DNA of 64,000 nucleotides from Bacteriovoracaceae bacterium (GCA_024711325.1 JANJTC010000004.1:124001-188000); one strand, 5' to 3'; numbered from the stretch's first letter, positions 47,956-55,254 are shown. Made by a program: numbers and translations. Notes: a model not told the origin generated them from the sequence alone.

Positions 47956-48032
47956 GCAGCCGTAGCTTAGTTGGATAGAGCACTTGACTACGAATCAAGA
48001 GGTCCTACGTTCGAATCGTAGCGGTTGCGCCA
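47956..48032 (+). tRNA. tRNA-Arg (anticodon ACG), with encoded CCA
   Basis: 77 nt. Acceptor GCAGCCG/CGGTTGC (one G.T pair), D arm GCTTAGTTGGATAGAGC, anticodon arm CTTGACTACGAATCAAG with ACG, T arm CTACGTTCGAATCGTAG. A34 of this tRNA is the substrate of TadA, whose gene lies at 58099. Confidence 0.97.
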
Positions 48033-48167
48033 TTTTCGATACAAGCCAGACTTTAACCCCCTTCTTCCTTGGCCGTTTTATTTTAAGTATTTAATTTATC
48101 GAGATGACTAATTTTTAGTCAGCACTGTATTTACTACAAACGAGCGGCACCCATTTAAACAGTGACA

Positions 48168-48173
48168 TAGAAT
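48168..48173 (+). promoter_or_regulatory. TAGAAT -10-like element 6 nt before the protease gene
   Basis: TAGAAT followed by 6 nt and ATG at 48180, with no ribosome site; candidate leaderless start. Confidence 0.35.
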
Positions 48174-48179
48174 CTTCTC

Positions 48180-48965
48180 ATGCAATTAATTCCTCTTTCA
48201 TTTGTTCTATTCTCACTACTGTTGCTGGCCTCCTGTGGGGAGTCTGGCGTAAATGGTCGGAAAAGAATCACTATTACCAAAGAGAGCATATCGTCTCTTG
48301 TTTCAGAGCAAAACTTTGAATGTGCGCCTATAAATGGGAGTAGCTGCCCGACCGGTATCGCTCGTTTATTTATTCATAACCCTAGTGATGTAGAAGATTC
48401 TGCAACCTGCTCTGGTTTTTTAAATGGATCAAATAAAGTTGTAACTAATAATCACTGTGTCGCAAGTGAGAAGGAATGCCGTAATACTTACATTAGTATT
48501 TATACTGGTGAAGGATATGAGTCAGTTAGATGCAAACGGATTATAAAAACGCAGGTAGATCCTGGGGCCTTAAATACGAAAGGCATCGATTACACGGTGA
48601 TGGAAATTGACCGGAAAGTTTCTTTACCCACCCTACCACTTTCAATCACTGCTTCATATGTCGGTGAAAACTTAACCGCATGGGTAGTAGATCACAAAAC
48701 GCTTAATTCTGCTCGAATTACAGAACTCAATTGTCTTTATTCCAAAAGAGGAAACTCGATGCAGTTAAATAATTGTCCTGTGATTCAGGGAAACTCAGGT
48801 AGTCCTCTGATAAATGTTTATGGTGAAGTGGTTGGACTCATTTGGGGCTCTACTACCGATGATGAAATTGATGAACGCTACCCACTACAGGCAAGGCGTA
48901 ATTTAGGTGAAATTGCATTTGCCACTGAGCTACGGTATTTCAAAGCTTACTTATCAAAATATTAG
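48180..48965 (+). CDS. Trypsin/V8-like serine protease lipoprotein
   Basis: 261 residues. The signal peptide ends in lipobox LASC (Cys19), so it is probably anchored to a membrane. A chymotrypsin-like fold is supported by the catalytic triad candidates His92 (VVTNNHCV), Asp137 (GIDYTVMEI) and Ser206 (QGNSGSPL), the usual order and spacing. Several Cys may form disulfides (CSGF, HCV, C-x-N-T). The stop overlaps a convergent CsbD-like gene. Confidence 0.88.
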   Translation: MQLIPLSFVLFSLLLLASCGESGVNGRKRITITKESISSLVSEQNFECAPINGSSCPTGIARLFIHNPSDVEDSATCSGFLNGSNKVVTNNHCVASEKECRNTYISIYTGEGYESVRCKRIIKTQVDPGALNTKGIDYTVMEIDRKVSLPTLPLSITASYVGENLTAWVVDHKTLNSARITELNCLYSKRGNSMQLNNCPVIQGNSGSPLINVYGEVVGLIWGSTTDDEIDERYPLQARRNLGEIAFATELRYFKAYLSKY

Positions 48966-49273
48966 TGCCGAGCATTTCGATCACTATCAAAAGAAGCTTT
49001 ATAGGATTCAGAATCTAAAGGACTTCTCTGGTAAGAAGAAACATCCGGTGAAATATTCTTATCTGTATCGTTATCAAAAGATTCCATTAAGTGATCCAGT
49101 TTCATCTTAATTTCTTCTTTGGTTTCACCATAGCGTTCTTCCACGATGCCCGAAATTTCGGTTAAGTCTCCTTTCATTTGTTCTAGTTCATCGTCAGTAA
49201 TTCTTCCCCATAAGTTTCTAATACCACCCTTGATTTCTTTCCATTTTCCTTCGAATTGTTCTTGGTTCAACAT
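48962..49273 (-). CDS. CsbD-like stress protein
   Basis: 103 residues, N-terminus MLNQEQFEGKWKEIKGGIRNLWGRITDDELEQMKGD matches the CsbD family, small hydrophilic proteins often induced by stress. A longer tail (about 65-103) is unlike the short family members. GGGAGG lies just before the ATG. A sigma-54-type promoter lies 31 nt upstream, divergent from another one for the 49374 gene. Confidence 0.9.
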   Translation of the reverse strand: MLNQEQFEGKWKEIKGGIRNLWGRITDDELEQMKGDLTEISGIVEERYGETKEEIKMKLDHLMESFDNDTDKNISPDVSSYQRSPLDSESYKASFDSDRNARH

Positions 49274-49303
49274 AAATCCTCCCTTGTGATCATTAGGAGA
49301 GAA

Positions 49304-49319
49304 GCATTATTTATGCCAG
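49304..49319 (-). promoter_or_regulatory. Sigma-54-type promoter for the CsbD-like gene
   Basis: On the minus strand CTGGCATAAATAATGC: GG at 49317-49316, exactly 10 nt, then GC at 49305-49304. It ends 30 nt before the ATG, and a ribosome site follows. Confidence 0.75.
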
Positions 49320-49326
49320 ATGCTTA

Positions 49327-49344
49327 CTGGCATATCGTTTGCAA
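49327..49344 (+). promoter_or_regulatory. Sigma-54-type promoter for the 49374 gene
   Basis: CTGGCATATCGTTTGCAA is a near-perfect match to TGGCAC-N5-TTGCW: GG 49329-49330, 10 nt, GC 49341-49342. Together with the divergent promoter it makes an inverted repeat TATGCCAG / CTGGCATA. Confidence 0.85.
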
Positions 49345-49373
49345 TCCAGATAGCTAAAGAACGAGGGGGATAT

Positions 49374-49574
49374 ATGAATACGAGTAAAGAAAAAGTGATT
49401 AATAAATTAAGCAAAAAAACGAAACCAATTAGAGAGAATCATTCACTTCGGGAGCAATACGATATAATTAAAAATGATCTGTTAAAACTCCGAGAGGATT
49501 TGTCGAAAGGTTACGACTTGGCCAAAGGTCTTGATAAGAAAGGTCTTGTTAGAGAGATTTTAAAGGCAAAGTAA
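49374..49574 (+). CDS. Small Lys-rich coiled-coil protein, unknown
   Basis: 66 residues from ATG 49374, preceded by GAGGGGG. The in-frame ATG at 49320 overlaps the promoter and is rejected. It is strongly charged (Lys and Glu), predicted helical: IKNDLLKLREDLSKGYDLAKGL, distantly like ElaB/YqjD-type proteins, but no family is certain. It is driven by a sigma-54-type promoter, so it is probably a stress-linked protein (inference). Confidence 0.75.
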   Translation: MNTSKEKVINKLSKKTKPIRENHSLREQYDIIKNDLLKLREDLSKGYDLAKGLDKKGLVREILKAK

Positions 49575-49591
49575 TTAATGCTTTCAGTTAG

Positions 49592-49608
49592 TGCGACAAT
49601 AAGTCGCA
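49592..49608. promoter_or_regulatory. Inverted repeat, candidate activator (UAS) site
   Basis: TGCGAC-AATAA-GTCGCA, arms of 6 bp. It lies about 85 bp upstream of the sigma-54-type promoter of the first DUF1328 gene, the usual distance for an NtrC-family activator site. It has no T tract, so it is not a terminator. Confidence 0.45.
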
Positions 49609-49690
49609 AATTACGCACTCGACAAGAGGAAGAATGCCCCGAAAATTTCAAAACAAATCTTTTAACATCCTAAATTTCTGTCAAAGGTTC

Positions 49691-49708
49691 TTGGCATTAA
49701 TCATGCCA
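49691..49708 (+). promoter_or_regulatory. Sigma-54-type promoter for the first DUF1328 gene
   Basis: TTGGCATTAATCATGCCA: GG 49693-49694, 10 nt, GC 49705-49706. About 45 nt separate it from the ATG at 49752. Confidence 0.75.
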
Positions 49709-49751
49709 TAGCTAGCTGTGTGGATGTCTTGTAAATGACAAGGAGAAATTT

Positions 49752-49928
49752 ATGTTAAGAGCAGCAATTGCATTTTTTGTTTTGGGTTTAGTGGCCATTC
49801 TCCTCGGTGCCAATGGTATCGGTGGTCTATCAGTAGATATCGGTAAAACACTTCTCTTCATTTTCTTGGTATTAGCAGTCATCAGCTTCATAGCAAGCTT
49901 GGTCGTTGGAAAAAAAATAGTTAAATGA
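49752..49928 (+). CDS. DUF1328 (YtjA-type) small membrane protein, first copy
   Basis: 58 residues with two hydrophobic helices: MLRAAIAFFVLGLVAILLGA and a second near 33-53. The start MLRAAIxFF and the GxxGL-type turn are characteristic of DUF1328. AGGAG precedes the ATG. A paralogue with the same first residues lies at 53149. Family function is unknown; stress induction is common. Confidence 0.93.
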   Translation: MLRAAIAFFVLGLVAILLGANGIGGLSVDIGKTLLFIFLVLAVISFIASLVVGKKIVK

Positions 49929-49951
49929 TTCAATATAAAAAGGTCGTGCCA

Positions 49952-50149
49952 ATGGAAATCAAGAAACATTATTTCATGACTGTTGCTGCATTGTTTTTTC
50001 TCGGAATTATTGTGGCCAAACCTGGATCTACTTTTAACCCTGCACATGAACAACGAGAATGTAAGTTTATTAAGGGTAAGATGGATTGTTCAAACAAGTA
50101 TCAAGAATACAAAATAAATCATGCTTCGTTTTGGTATAAATCGGAATAG
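49952..50149 (+). CDS. Small single-pass or secreted protein, unknown
   Basis: 65 residues from ATG 49952 (a longer form begins ATG 49925, overlapping the DUF1328 stop as ATGA, and is equally possible). A hydrophobic helix (about 8-24) is followed by a soluble tail with two Cys (CKFIKGKMDC). Likely co-transcribed with DUF1328. No family recognised. Confidence 0.6.
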   Translation: MEIKKHYFMTVAALFFLGIIVAKPGSTFNPAHEQRECKFIKGKMDCSNKYQEYKINHASFWYKSE

Positions 50150-50197
50150 GAAGCCAGAAATGAGCTTCCTATTCTTCCAGAAAACGGAAGCTCATTT
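50148..50197. terminator. Overlapping hairpins between convergent genes
   Basis: Hairpin A: AGGAAGC / GCTTCCT (50148-50170). Hairpin B: AAATGAGCTTCC (50158-50169) / GGAAGCTCATTT (50186-50197), a perfect 12-bp stem with a 16-nt loop. They share one arm and exclude each other. The T tracts are weak, so the terminator role is uncertain. Confidence 0.5.
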
Positions 50198-50996
50198 CTT
50201 CTAAGTTTAATTCTCTTAAAAGTCCTTCAAGTCGGTGTCTGGGATGTGCTTTGGGCAGATCTTTAAATTGAGCGATGATCAATTCATTTTTCATGGAATG
50301 TTCCCAGCCTATTAGTTCAGTCACGGTTACTTGATAACCATGTGACTCTAATTCAAGACAGCGAAGAACATTGGTGATTTGACTGCCAAATTCTCTGGTA
50401 TGGATAGGATGACGCCAAATTTCAGTCAGGACACTTTTGCCTAGGTTCTTACCTTTATTCTTTCTGAGAACACTGGCAACCTCGGCCTGGCAACATGGGA
50501 CCAGAACTATAAATCTCGCCTTTTTCTTTAAAGCAAATTTAATGGCATCATCTGTTGCTGTATCACAGGCATGAAGTGCCGTGACAACATCAACGGTCTC
50601 AGGCATATCTTTTGAAGTTATTGATTCCTCTACGGAAAGGTTAAGAAACTTCGTCCGATTAAAATTTAATCTTTGTGCCAGTTCAACAGATTTTTTAACT
50701 AGTTCTTCGCGGGTCTCAATTCCATAGATAGTTCCCTTCTTTAAACTCTTAAAAAATAAGTCGTATAGAATAAAACCCAAATAGGACTTACCTGCTCCAT
50801 GATCGACCAGAGTTAAATTATGGTCCTCGTCTTTTACCACTTCTGTCAGAAGCGGCTCAATGAAGTTATACAGATGATATACTTGTTTTAATTTTCGACG
50901 TGAATCCTGATTAAGCTTTCCATCTCTGGTAAGGATGTGAAGCTCTTTTAAAAGCTCAATAGACTGGCCACGGCGTATTTCTGGAATGTCACTCAT
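50169..50996 (-). CDS. SAM-dependent methyltransferase-like protein (Methyltransf_32 type)
   Basis: 275 residues from ATG 50996; a longer start at ATG 51041 would lie in a hairpin and is less likely. The Rossmann region begins LTLVDHGAGKSYLGFILYDLF, with GIETREELVKKS (about 105-120) and the signature VTALHACDTATDDAIKFAL, then VLVPCCQ, fitting the Methyltransf_32 family. The substrate is unknown. The ribosome site is poor and the upstream small ORF stop lies 2 bp before the start. Confidence 0.85.
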   Translation of the reverse strand: MSDIPEIRRGQSIELLKELHILTRDGKLNQDSRRKLKQVYHLYNFIEPLLTEVVKDEDHNLTLVDHGAGKSYLGFILYDLFFKSLKKGTIYGIETREELVKKSVELAQRLNFNRTKFLNLSVEESITSKDMPETVDVVTALHACDTATDDAIKFALKKKARFIVLVPCCQAEVASVLRKNKGKNLGKSVLTEIWRHPIHTREFGSQITNVLRCLELESHGYQVTVTELIGWEHSMKNELIIAQFKDLPKAHPRHRLEGLLRELNLEEMSFRFLEE

Positions 50997-50997
50997 G

Positions 50998-51252
50998 CTA
51001 ATGAGTATAATCCCTTGGAGAAAAGAATACCACCTTGGCATTGGCCAAGGTGGGCATTCGATTCAAAACTTTTAAGCTAACAATGTGTGCAGGTAAAGTA
51101 TTGAGAGGGTAAAGATACTTAAATGCGTCAGCCCATTCGGACTCGGACGTGTTAGCAGGCTCGAATAAAGCACTATTTGTGCCACATAATTCAAGATGAA
51201 TTTTCAATAGTTTATTTAAAACAAATGATTGTTGCGGGGAATTCTGACTCAC
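50998..51252 (-). CDS. Possible small protein upstream of the methyltransferase
   Basis: 84 residues from GTG 51252 without a ribosome site. The composition is protein-like (NKLLKIHLELCGTNSALF, WADAFKYLYPL), but no family is recognised. Its 3' end carries a perfect 10-bp hairpin followed by a T-rich stretch, which would cut transcription before the methyltransferase. It may instead be leader RNA. Confidence 0.4.
   Translation of the reverse strand: MSQNSPQQSFVLNKLLKIHLELCGTNSALFEPANTSESEWADAFKYLYPLNTLPAHIVSLKVLNRMPTLANAKVVFFSPRDYTH
51030..51053 (-). terminator. Strong hairpin before the methyltransferase start
   Basis: CCACCTTGGC / GCCAAGGTGG with loop CAAT on the minus strand, followed by TATTCTTTTCT. 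This looks like an intrinsic terminator or attenuator within the end of the small ORF. Confidence 0.6.
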
Positions 51253-51327
51253 TTGCTTGGGGTGTTATTCCCAAAATTAACTGGTGCTCTTGAAGCTTTT
51301 CCTTAAAATGTTTTCTTGGAGGTCATT

Positions 51328-51594
51328 ATGGAAGTTCCGGTTGATATTCATTCTCGCTATCTAGCGAGAAGAAAAGATGACCTAGAAAAATGCCTGATGA
51401 GTTTTCAGGAGCATAATTTTTCTGCTTTAGAAAAAGTCGGCCATCAATTAAAAGGTAATGGACTGACATTTGGTTACCAGGAACTTTCACAAATTGGTGC
51501 ACAACTTGAATTGGCGGCGGCATACAAAAATGAAGCTGAGCTTGAGAAGGCCATTAACGACTTCTCGAGCTGGGTTGGTCAGCATCTTAATTAA
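51328..51594 (+). CDS. Hpt (histidine phosphotransfer) domain protein
   Basis: 88 residues, essentially one Hpt helical domain. The phosphorylatable His39 is in VGHQLKGNG, fitting the HxxKG pattern. ATG 51328 has GGAGG just upstream; a TTG at 51316 lies in that site and is rejected. It ends inside the end of the convergent response-regulator gene (8-bp overlap), suggesting they work in one phosphorelay (inference). Confidence 0.9.
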   Translation: MEVPVDIHSRYLARRKDDLEKCLMSFQEHNFSALEKVGHQLKGNGLTFGYQELSQIGAQLELAAAYKNEAELEKAINDFSSWVGQHLN

Positions 51595-52981
51595 GATTCA
51601 TTTCTTTTAATTTTCGATACAAGGTTTTTCTATCAATCCCAAGATCTTTAGCAGTCTGCTCTTTGGCACCATCATTTTTATCAAAAATAAACTGAATGTA
51701 CTTTTTGCTGAGTTCATCTAAAGTCACTGGTTTTTCTTCCTCAAAGCTTAAGCCCTTGGGTTGTTTTGACTGAGTTTCAGAAATAAGTGGATAATTTTCT
51801 TCCGTCGGTAAATCTTCTGGCAAGATAAATTCAGCAGAGGTGAGAACCACTGCTCTTTCGATGGCATTCTCCAGCTCCCGGACGTTACCTTTCCACTCGT
51901 ACGCTTCCAACTTTTGAATGGCCTCTTTACTAAAACCTTTTACTTTGGCGTTATTCATGAGGGCAAATTTTTTAAGGAAGTATTCACTTAAAGGCAGAAT
52001 ATCGTCTTTGCGTTCGCGCAGAGGTGGAATATAGATAGGAATGACATTTAATCTGAAAAATAAATCTTCTCTAAAGCGGCCTTCAGCAACTTCTTTTCTT
52101 AAGTCTTTATGAGTGGCACAAATAATCCTCGCCGTAATGTCACGATACTGGTTTTCACCAATACGTTTAACTTTTCGTTCTTGTAATACTCTTAATAATT
52201 TTGCTTGTAGCGGTAAACTCAAATCACCAATTTCATCCAGGAATAATGTTCCTTTATTGGCCTCTTCAAACAGACCAATCTTTTTATCATGTGCTCCTGT
52301 GAAGGCCCCTTTAGCGTGACCAAAAAGCTCTGACTCAAGAAGATTTTCAGGAATTGCAGAACAATTTATGGCAATGAATGGGCCATCTTTTTTATCACCC
52401 AGTTCGTGCACTGCTTTGGCAATGACTTCTTTACCGGAACCGGACTCCCCTGAAATCAGAACATTGGCCTGGCTACTTGAAACTCGCTTAGCTAATTCCA
52501 AGGCTTTTCTGAAACCTTGAGATTTGCCTATGACACCTTTAAGCCCCAGCACATCTTCTTGGAAGAGACTTTTCAAATTTGAATTTTCAATTTGGACTTC
52601 ATTTAAGAACAAGGCCCTTTGCACTGAGATCAAAAGTTGTGGAATGTGTAAAGGCTTAAGCACAAAGTCATATGCTCCGGCCTCAATTGCTTCTACCGCC
52701 GTTTCAACACTTCCTTCAGAGGTCATAAGAATGATGGGTAATGTTGAATTTGATCTGCGGATTCTTCTGATAAAATCAAGACCAGACATTACTGGAAGCT
52801 TTAAATCCGAGATAACAACATCAGGTTCAGTTCTTTTATTTTCTATTTCTATCAGAGCTTCTTCAGCATTACTAAAGGCCAAGACTTTGTACCCTCGTTG
52901 TTTAAAGAAGCTGGACAATAGGTCCAAAAGGTCTAAATCATCATCGATCAAAGTTATGGTAGATCTATTTTTGAGTTTCAC
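51587..52981 (-). CDS. NtrC-family sigma-54 response regulator
   Basis: 464 residues. The receiver domain (1-125) has acidic LIDDD and phospho-acceptor Asp59 in VVISDLKLP; Lys109 is in LKP. The AAA+ domain (about 148-375) has Walker A GESGSGKE (178-185), the sigma-54-contact motif GAFTGA (225-230) and Walker B GTLFLDEIGD. A Fis-type DNA-binding helix-turn-helix is at the end (TAKDLGIDRKTLYRKL). It lies in the middle of four sigma-54-type promoters and is likely their activator (inference). Confidence 0.96.
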   Translation of the reverse strand: MKLKNRSTITLIDDDLDLLDLLSSFFKQRGYKVLAFSNAEEALIEIENKRTEPDVVISDLKLPVMSGLDFIRRIRRSNSTLPIILMTSEGSVETAVEAIEAGAYDFVLKPLHIPQLLISVQRALFLNEVQIENSNLKSLFQEDVLGLKGVIGKSQGFRKALELAKRVSSSQANVLISGESGSGKEVIAKAVHELGDKKDGPFIAINCSAIPENLLESELFGHAKGAFTGAHDKKIGLFEEANKGTLFLDEIGDLSLPLQAKLLRVLQERKVKRIGENQYRDITARIICATHKDLRKEVAEGRFREDLFFRLNVIPIYIPPLRERKDDILPLSEYFLKKFALMNNAKVKGFSKEAIQKLEAYEWKGNVRELENAIERAVVLTSAEFILPEDLPTEENYPLISETQSKQPKGLSFEEEKPVTLDELSKKYIQFIFDKNDGAKEQTAKDLGIDRKTLYRKLKEMNLN

Positions 52982-53087
52982 GGGGCTAAAATCCTTTGAC
53001 GGGAAATTTTGCCTAATATAGTGGCATTATTACCCAGTGACAAGAAATTATCTCGGCGTAAGCTATTGAAAACAAAGTAAATCACTG

Positions 53088-53105
53088 TGGCATATTGCAT
53101 GCAAT
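53088..53105 (+). promoter_or_regulatory. Sigma-54-type promoter for the second DUF1328 operon
   Basis: TGGCATATTGCATGCAAT: GG 53089-53090, 10 nt, GC 53101-53102; 43 nt before the ATG at 53149. It also matches the 49327 promoter in its -24 half. Confidence 0.8.
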
Positions 53106-53148
53106 ATTATGGTTGGGGTCGCGAGTCATAACATAAGTAGGGTTTTTT

Positions 53149-53322
53149 ATGTTAAGAGCAGCCATCATATTCTTCGTAATGGGGCTTTTGGCCTTCCTTT
53201 TTGGGGCTTATGGCCTAGCTGGTGTATCCATTGAAGTTGGTAAGCTTCTGCTTGTGGTCTTTTTAGTGTTTTCCCTCATTAGTTTTGTCGGTGGTATAAC
53301 AACGGATAAAAATTTGAGGTAA
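53149..53322 (+). CDS. DUF1328 (YtjA-type) small membrane protein, second copy
   Basis: 57 residues starting MLRAAIIFFVMGLLAFLFGA, with a second helix GKLLLVVFLVFSLISFVGG. It is closely similar to the 49752 product and, like it, lies behind a sigma-54-type promoter. It is probably co-transcribed with the gene at 53345, 22 bp away. Confidence 0.93.
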   Translation: MLRAAIIFFVMGLLAFLFGAYGLAGVSIEVGKLLLVVFLVFSLISFVGGITTDKNLR

Positions 53323-53344
53323 ACTAACTGCTAAGTGGGTGCCA

Positions 53345-54043
53345 ATGAATTTAGCAGATTCAGTTAAATACATTCTAAAAAATAAGTCACAAAATTTTGT
53401 AAAAGAATTATGGAAAGAAGATTTAAAAATCATCCTTAAAGATCTAGGCCAGGATTTTTCTCACCTGGTAAAGTCAGGTTCCACCTCATTAAAATCTTTT
53501 AAGAATAACGGTTATCAATTTAACATCAAGGAAGCATTGGAATCTGGTTCTGATTCCTTGCTTATCATAAAAGTTCTGCCAGGAAGAATCCGTAAGGGCT
53601 TTTCTTTTTTCAAGGATGAGTTCATTGAAGAACTGGAAAATCTACCAGACCAGAAACAAAAAACTATATTTTGCCTGAAAGTTATAGGAGCTTTATCCAG
53701 TTTCACCGTCGGTACAATTTATAATTTGAAGATAGGTAAAACCGATTTCTCCTTAGTGGGATTAAAAAGAAGAAATGCTTTTACACGATTTTTGGTGGCT
53801 GAGTTAATATTCAAGATTAGCCAGCGTTTAATTCAAAAGTTTCTCATTGAACTTGAATCACAGCTGACAGATAAAGATGATTTAAATCATGTTAGATATT
53901 TCAAAGAACTGTTGGCCGATCGTTCATTAGCAAAAATAGAAACCTCTGATTCTTCTATTGAAATGGTGGACAATCTTAAGGCCTATATTATGAAGGGCCA
54001 GTGGAATACACATAAAGTTAGCCATGACAGAAAACCAAACTAG
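53345..54043 (+). CDS. Unknown protein in the second DUF1328 operon
   Basis: 232 residues from ATG 53345; the GTG at 53339 is less likely. It is soluble and helical with a hydrophobic segment near 115-130 (VIGALSSFTVGTIYNL) and Lys-rich surfaces. It contains LKSFKNNGYQFN and VGLKRRNAFTRFLVAE. No known family is recognised. Its place behind DUF1328 and a sigma-54-type promoter suggests a stress function. Confidence 0.75.
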   Translation: MNLADSVKYILKNKSQNFVKELWKEDLKIILKDLGQDFSHLVKSGSTSLKSFKNNGYQFNIKEALESGSDSLLIIKVLPGRIRKGFSFFKDEFIEELENLPDQKQKTIFCLKVIGALSSFTVGTIYNLKIGKTDFSLVGLKRRNAFTRFLVAELIFKISQRLIQKFLIELESQLTDKDDLNHVRYFKELLADRSLAKIETSDSSIEMVDNLKAYIMKGQWNTHKVSHDRKPN

Positions 54044-54046
54044 CGC

Positions 54047-54052
54047 TATGTT
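54047..54052 (+). promoter_or_regulatory. TATGTT -10-like element 6 nt before pdxH
   Basis: TATGTT, 6 nt, ATG at 54059. No ribosome site is seen. Candidate leaderless start; weak because the match is 4 of 6. Confidence 0.3.
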
Positions 54053-54058
54053 TATGAC

Positions 54059-54706
54059 ATGGAAATTAATAAAACTCTCGAAAATTTAAGAATTAACTAT
54101 CAATCGGCTGCTTTGGATATTCATGATTGTGATCAAGACCCTTTATTGCAGTTTGATAAGTGGTTAAAAGAAGCCCTATTGTCGGAGTGTGACGAACCGA
54201 ATGCTTTCATCCTGTCCACCGTTCGTGATCAACAACCAAGAGCTCGAGTAGTTCTCCTTAAAGGCATTCATCAGAATAAATTTATCTTTTACACCAATTA
54301 CAACAGTGCTAAAGGCGTCGAGCTTGAAGACAATGCTAAAGTGGCCCTGACTTTCATGTGGCTTCCTCTACAGCGTCAAGTGAGAATCGAAGGAACGGTT
54401 ACAAAGGTAAGTGAAGAACTTTCCGATGACTATTTCCAGAAGCGTCCCCGTGGAAGTCAGCTTGGTGCAATTGCTTCTCCTCAGAGTCAAATCGTGCCAA
54501 ACCGCGAAGCTTTGGAAAAAATGTTTTCTGAAACTGAAAATAAATTCAAAAATATTGAAATCCTTCCGCGACCTTCTCATTGGGGAGGTTATGCAGTGAC
54601 ACCAACCTTGATAGAATTTTGGCAGGGTAGAAATAATCGCATGCATGACCGGATTTGTTACGTTAAGAGTGGACAGGCCTGGGAACTTCAGCGGCTGGCC
54701 CCCTGA
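54059..54706 (+). CDS. pdxH: Pyridoxamine/pyridoxine 5'-phosphate oxidase
   Basis: FMN enzyme that makes pyridoxal 5'-phosphate from PNP or PMP, the last step after PdxA and PdxJ. 215 residues, family-typical. FMN and substrate motifs are RARVVLLKGI, FIFYTNYNSAKGVEL, VALTFMWLPLQRQVRIEG and the C-terminal signature FWQGRNNRMHDRICY with RLAP. It overlaps the convergent PAP2 gene by 19 bp. Confidence 0.96.
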   Translation: MEINKTLENLRINYQSAALDIHDCDQDPLLQFDKWLKEALLSECDEPNAFILSTVRDQQPRARVVLLKGIHQNKFIFYTNYNSAKGVELEDNAKVALTFMWLPLQRQVRIEGTVTKVSEELSDDYFQKRPRGSQLGAIASPQSQIVPNREALEKMFSETENKFKNIEILPRPSHWGGYAVTPTLIEFWQGRNNRMHDRICYVKSGQAWELQRLAP

Positions 54707-55254
54707 ATTAATTTAAACATGGTGGAAAAGATATAACCCCACCACAGACCTACTAAAGTACCACCCAGGATATCTCCCGGATAATGCACTCCCAGGTAAA
54801 TTCTACTCCATCCCACTAGTAAAGGGATCAACCATAAGAAGTGGAACCATTTTTTTTCAAAATGGAGCGCTCGTATGGAAAAGAATACCAGAATCATTGA
54901 GTTGGAAGCGTGAGAAGAAACAAAGCCAAATTTACCACCACACTTTTGTCCAAAGGAATAAATAAGAGGCCGTAAATCTAACTCACGACAAGGTCTTAAA
55001 CGATTCACCAAGTTCTTGAGGATATAGGAGGAGGTCACATCACTGGCAATTAAGGCCAGAATGAGAAATAGGCCAAAATAGAGAGTTTGTTTTTTTCCTG
55101 TCCTTGTAAAGGAATACCAAAAGAAAAAACCGATCAAGGGAAGCCAGATAGACTGGCCAGATAGAATTTGCATGATTGGATTAAGCCAATCTAAGTGGAA
55201 GGAGTTTAAGTTAAGAAAAAGTGCCCGGTCTAAAGCGGCCAGACCCTCGATCAT
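54688..55254 (-). CDS. PAP2-type membrane phosphatase
   Basis: 188 residues with about six membrane helices. The three PAP2 motifs are present: KNLVNRLRP (KxxxxxxRP), SSHASNSM (usual PSGH replaced by SSHA) and WSRIYLGVHYPGDILGG (SRxxxxxHxxxD). This type removes phosphate from lipid phosphates such as undecaprenyl pyrophosphate; the substrate is not shown. It starts 4 bp inside the end of the polyprenyl-sugar transferase gene, so they are a likely operon. Confidence 0.9.
   Translation of the reverse strand: MIEGLAALDRALFLNLNSFHLDWLNPIMQILSGQSIWLPLIGFFFWYSFTRTGKKQTLYFGLFLILALIASDVTSSYILKNLVNRLRPCRELDLRPLIYSFGQKCGGKFGFVSSHASNSMILVFFSIRALHFEKKWFHFLWLIPLLVGWSRIYLGVHYPGDILGGTLVGLWWGYIFSTMFKLIQGASR

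Noticed and set aside
51283..51296. Sigma-54-like GG-N10-GC before the Hpt gene
   Set aside because: Spacing fits but the -24 reads CTGGTG and the -12 AAGCT, a poor match, so it is not listed as a promoter.
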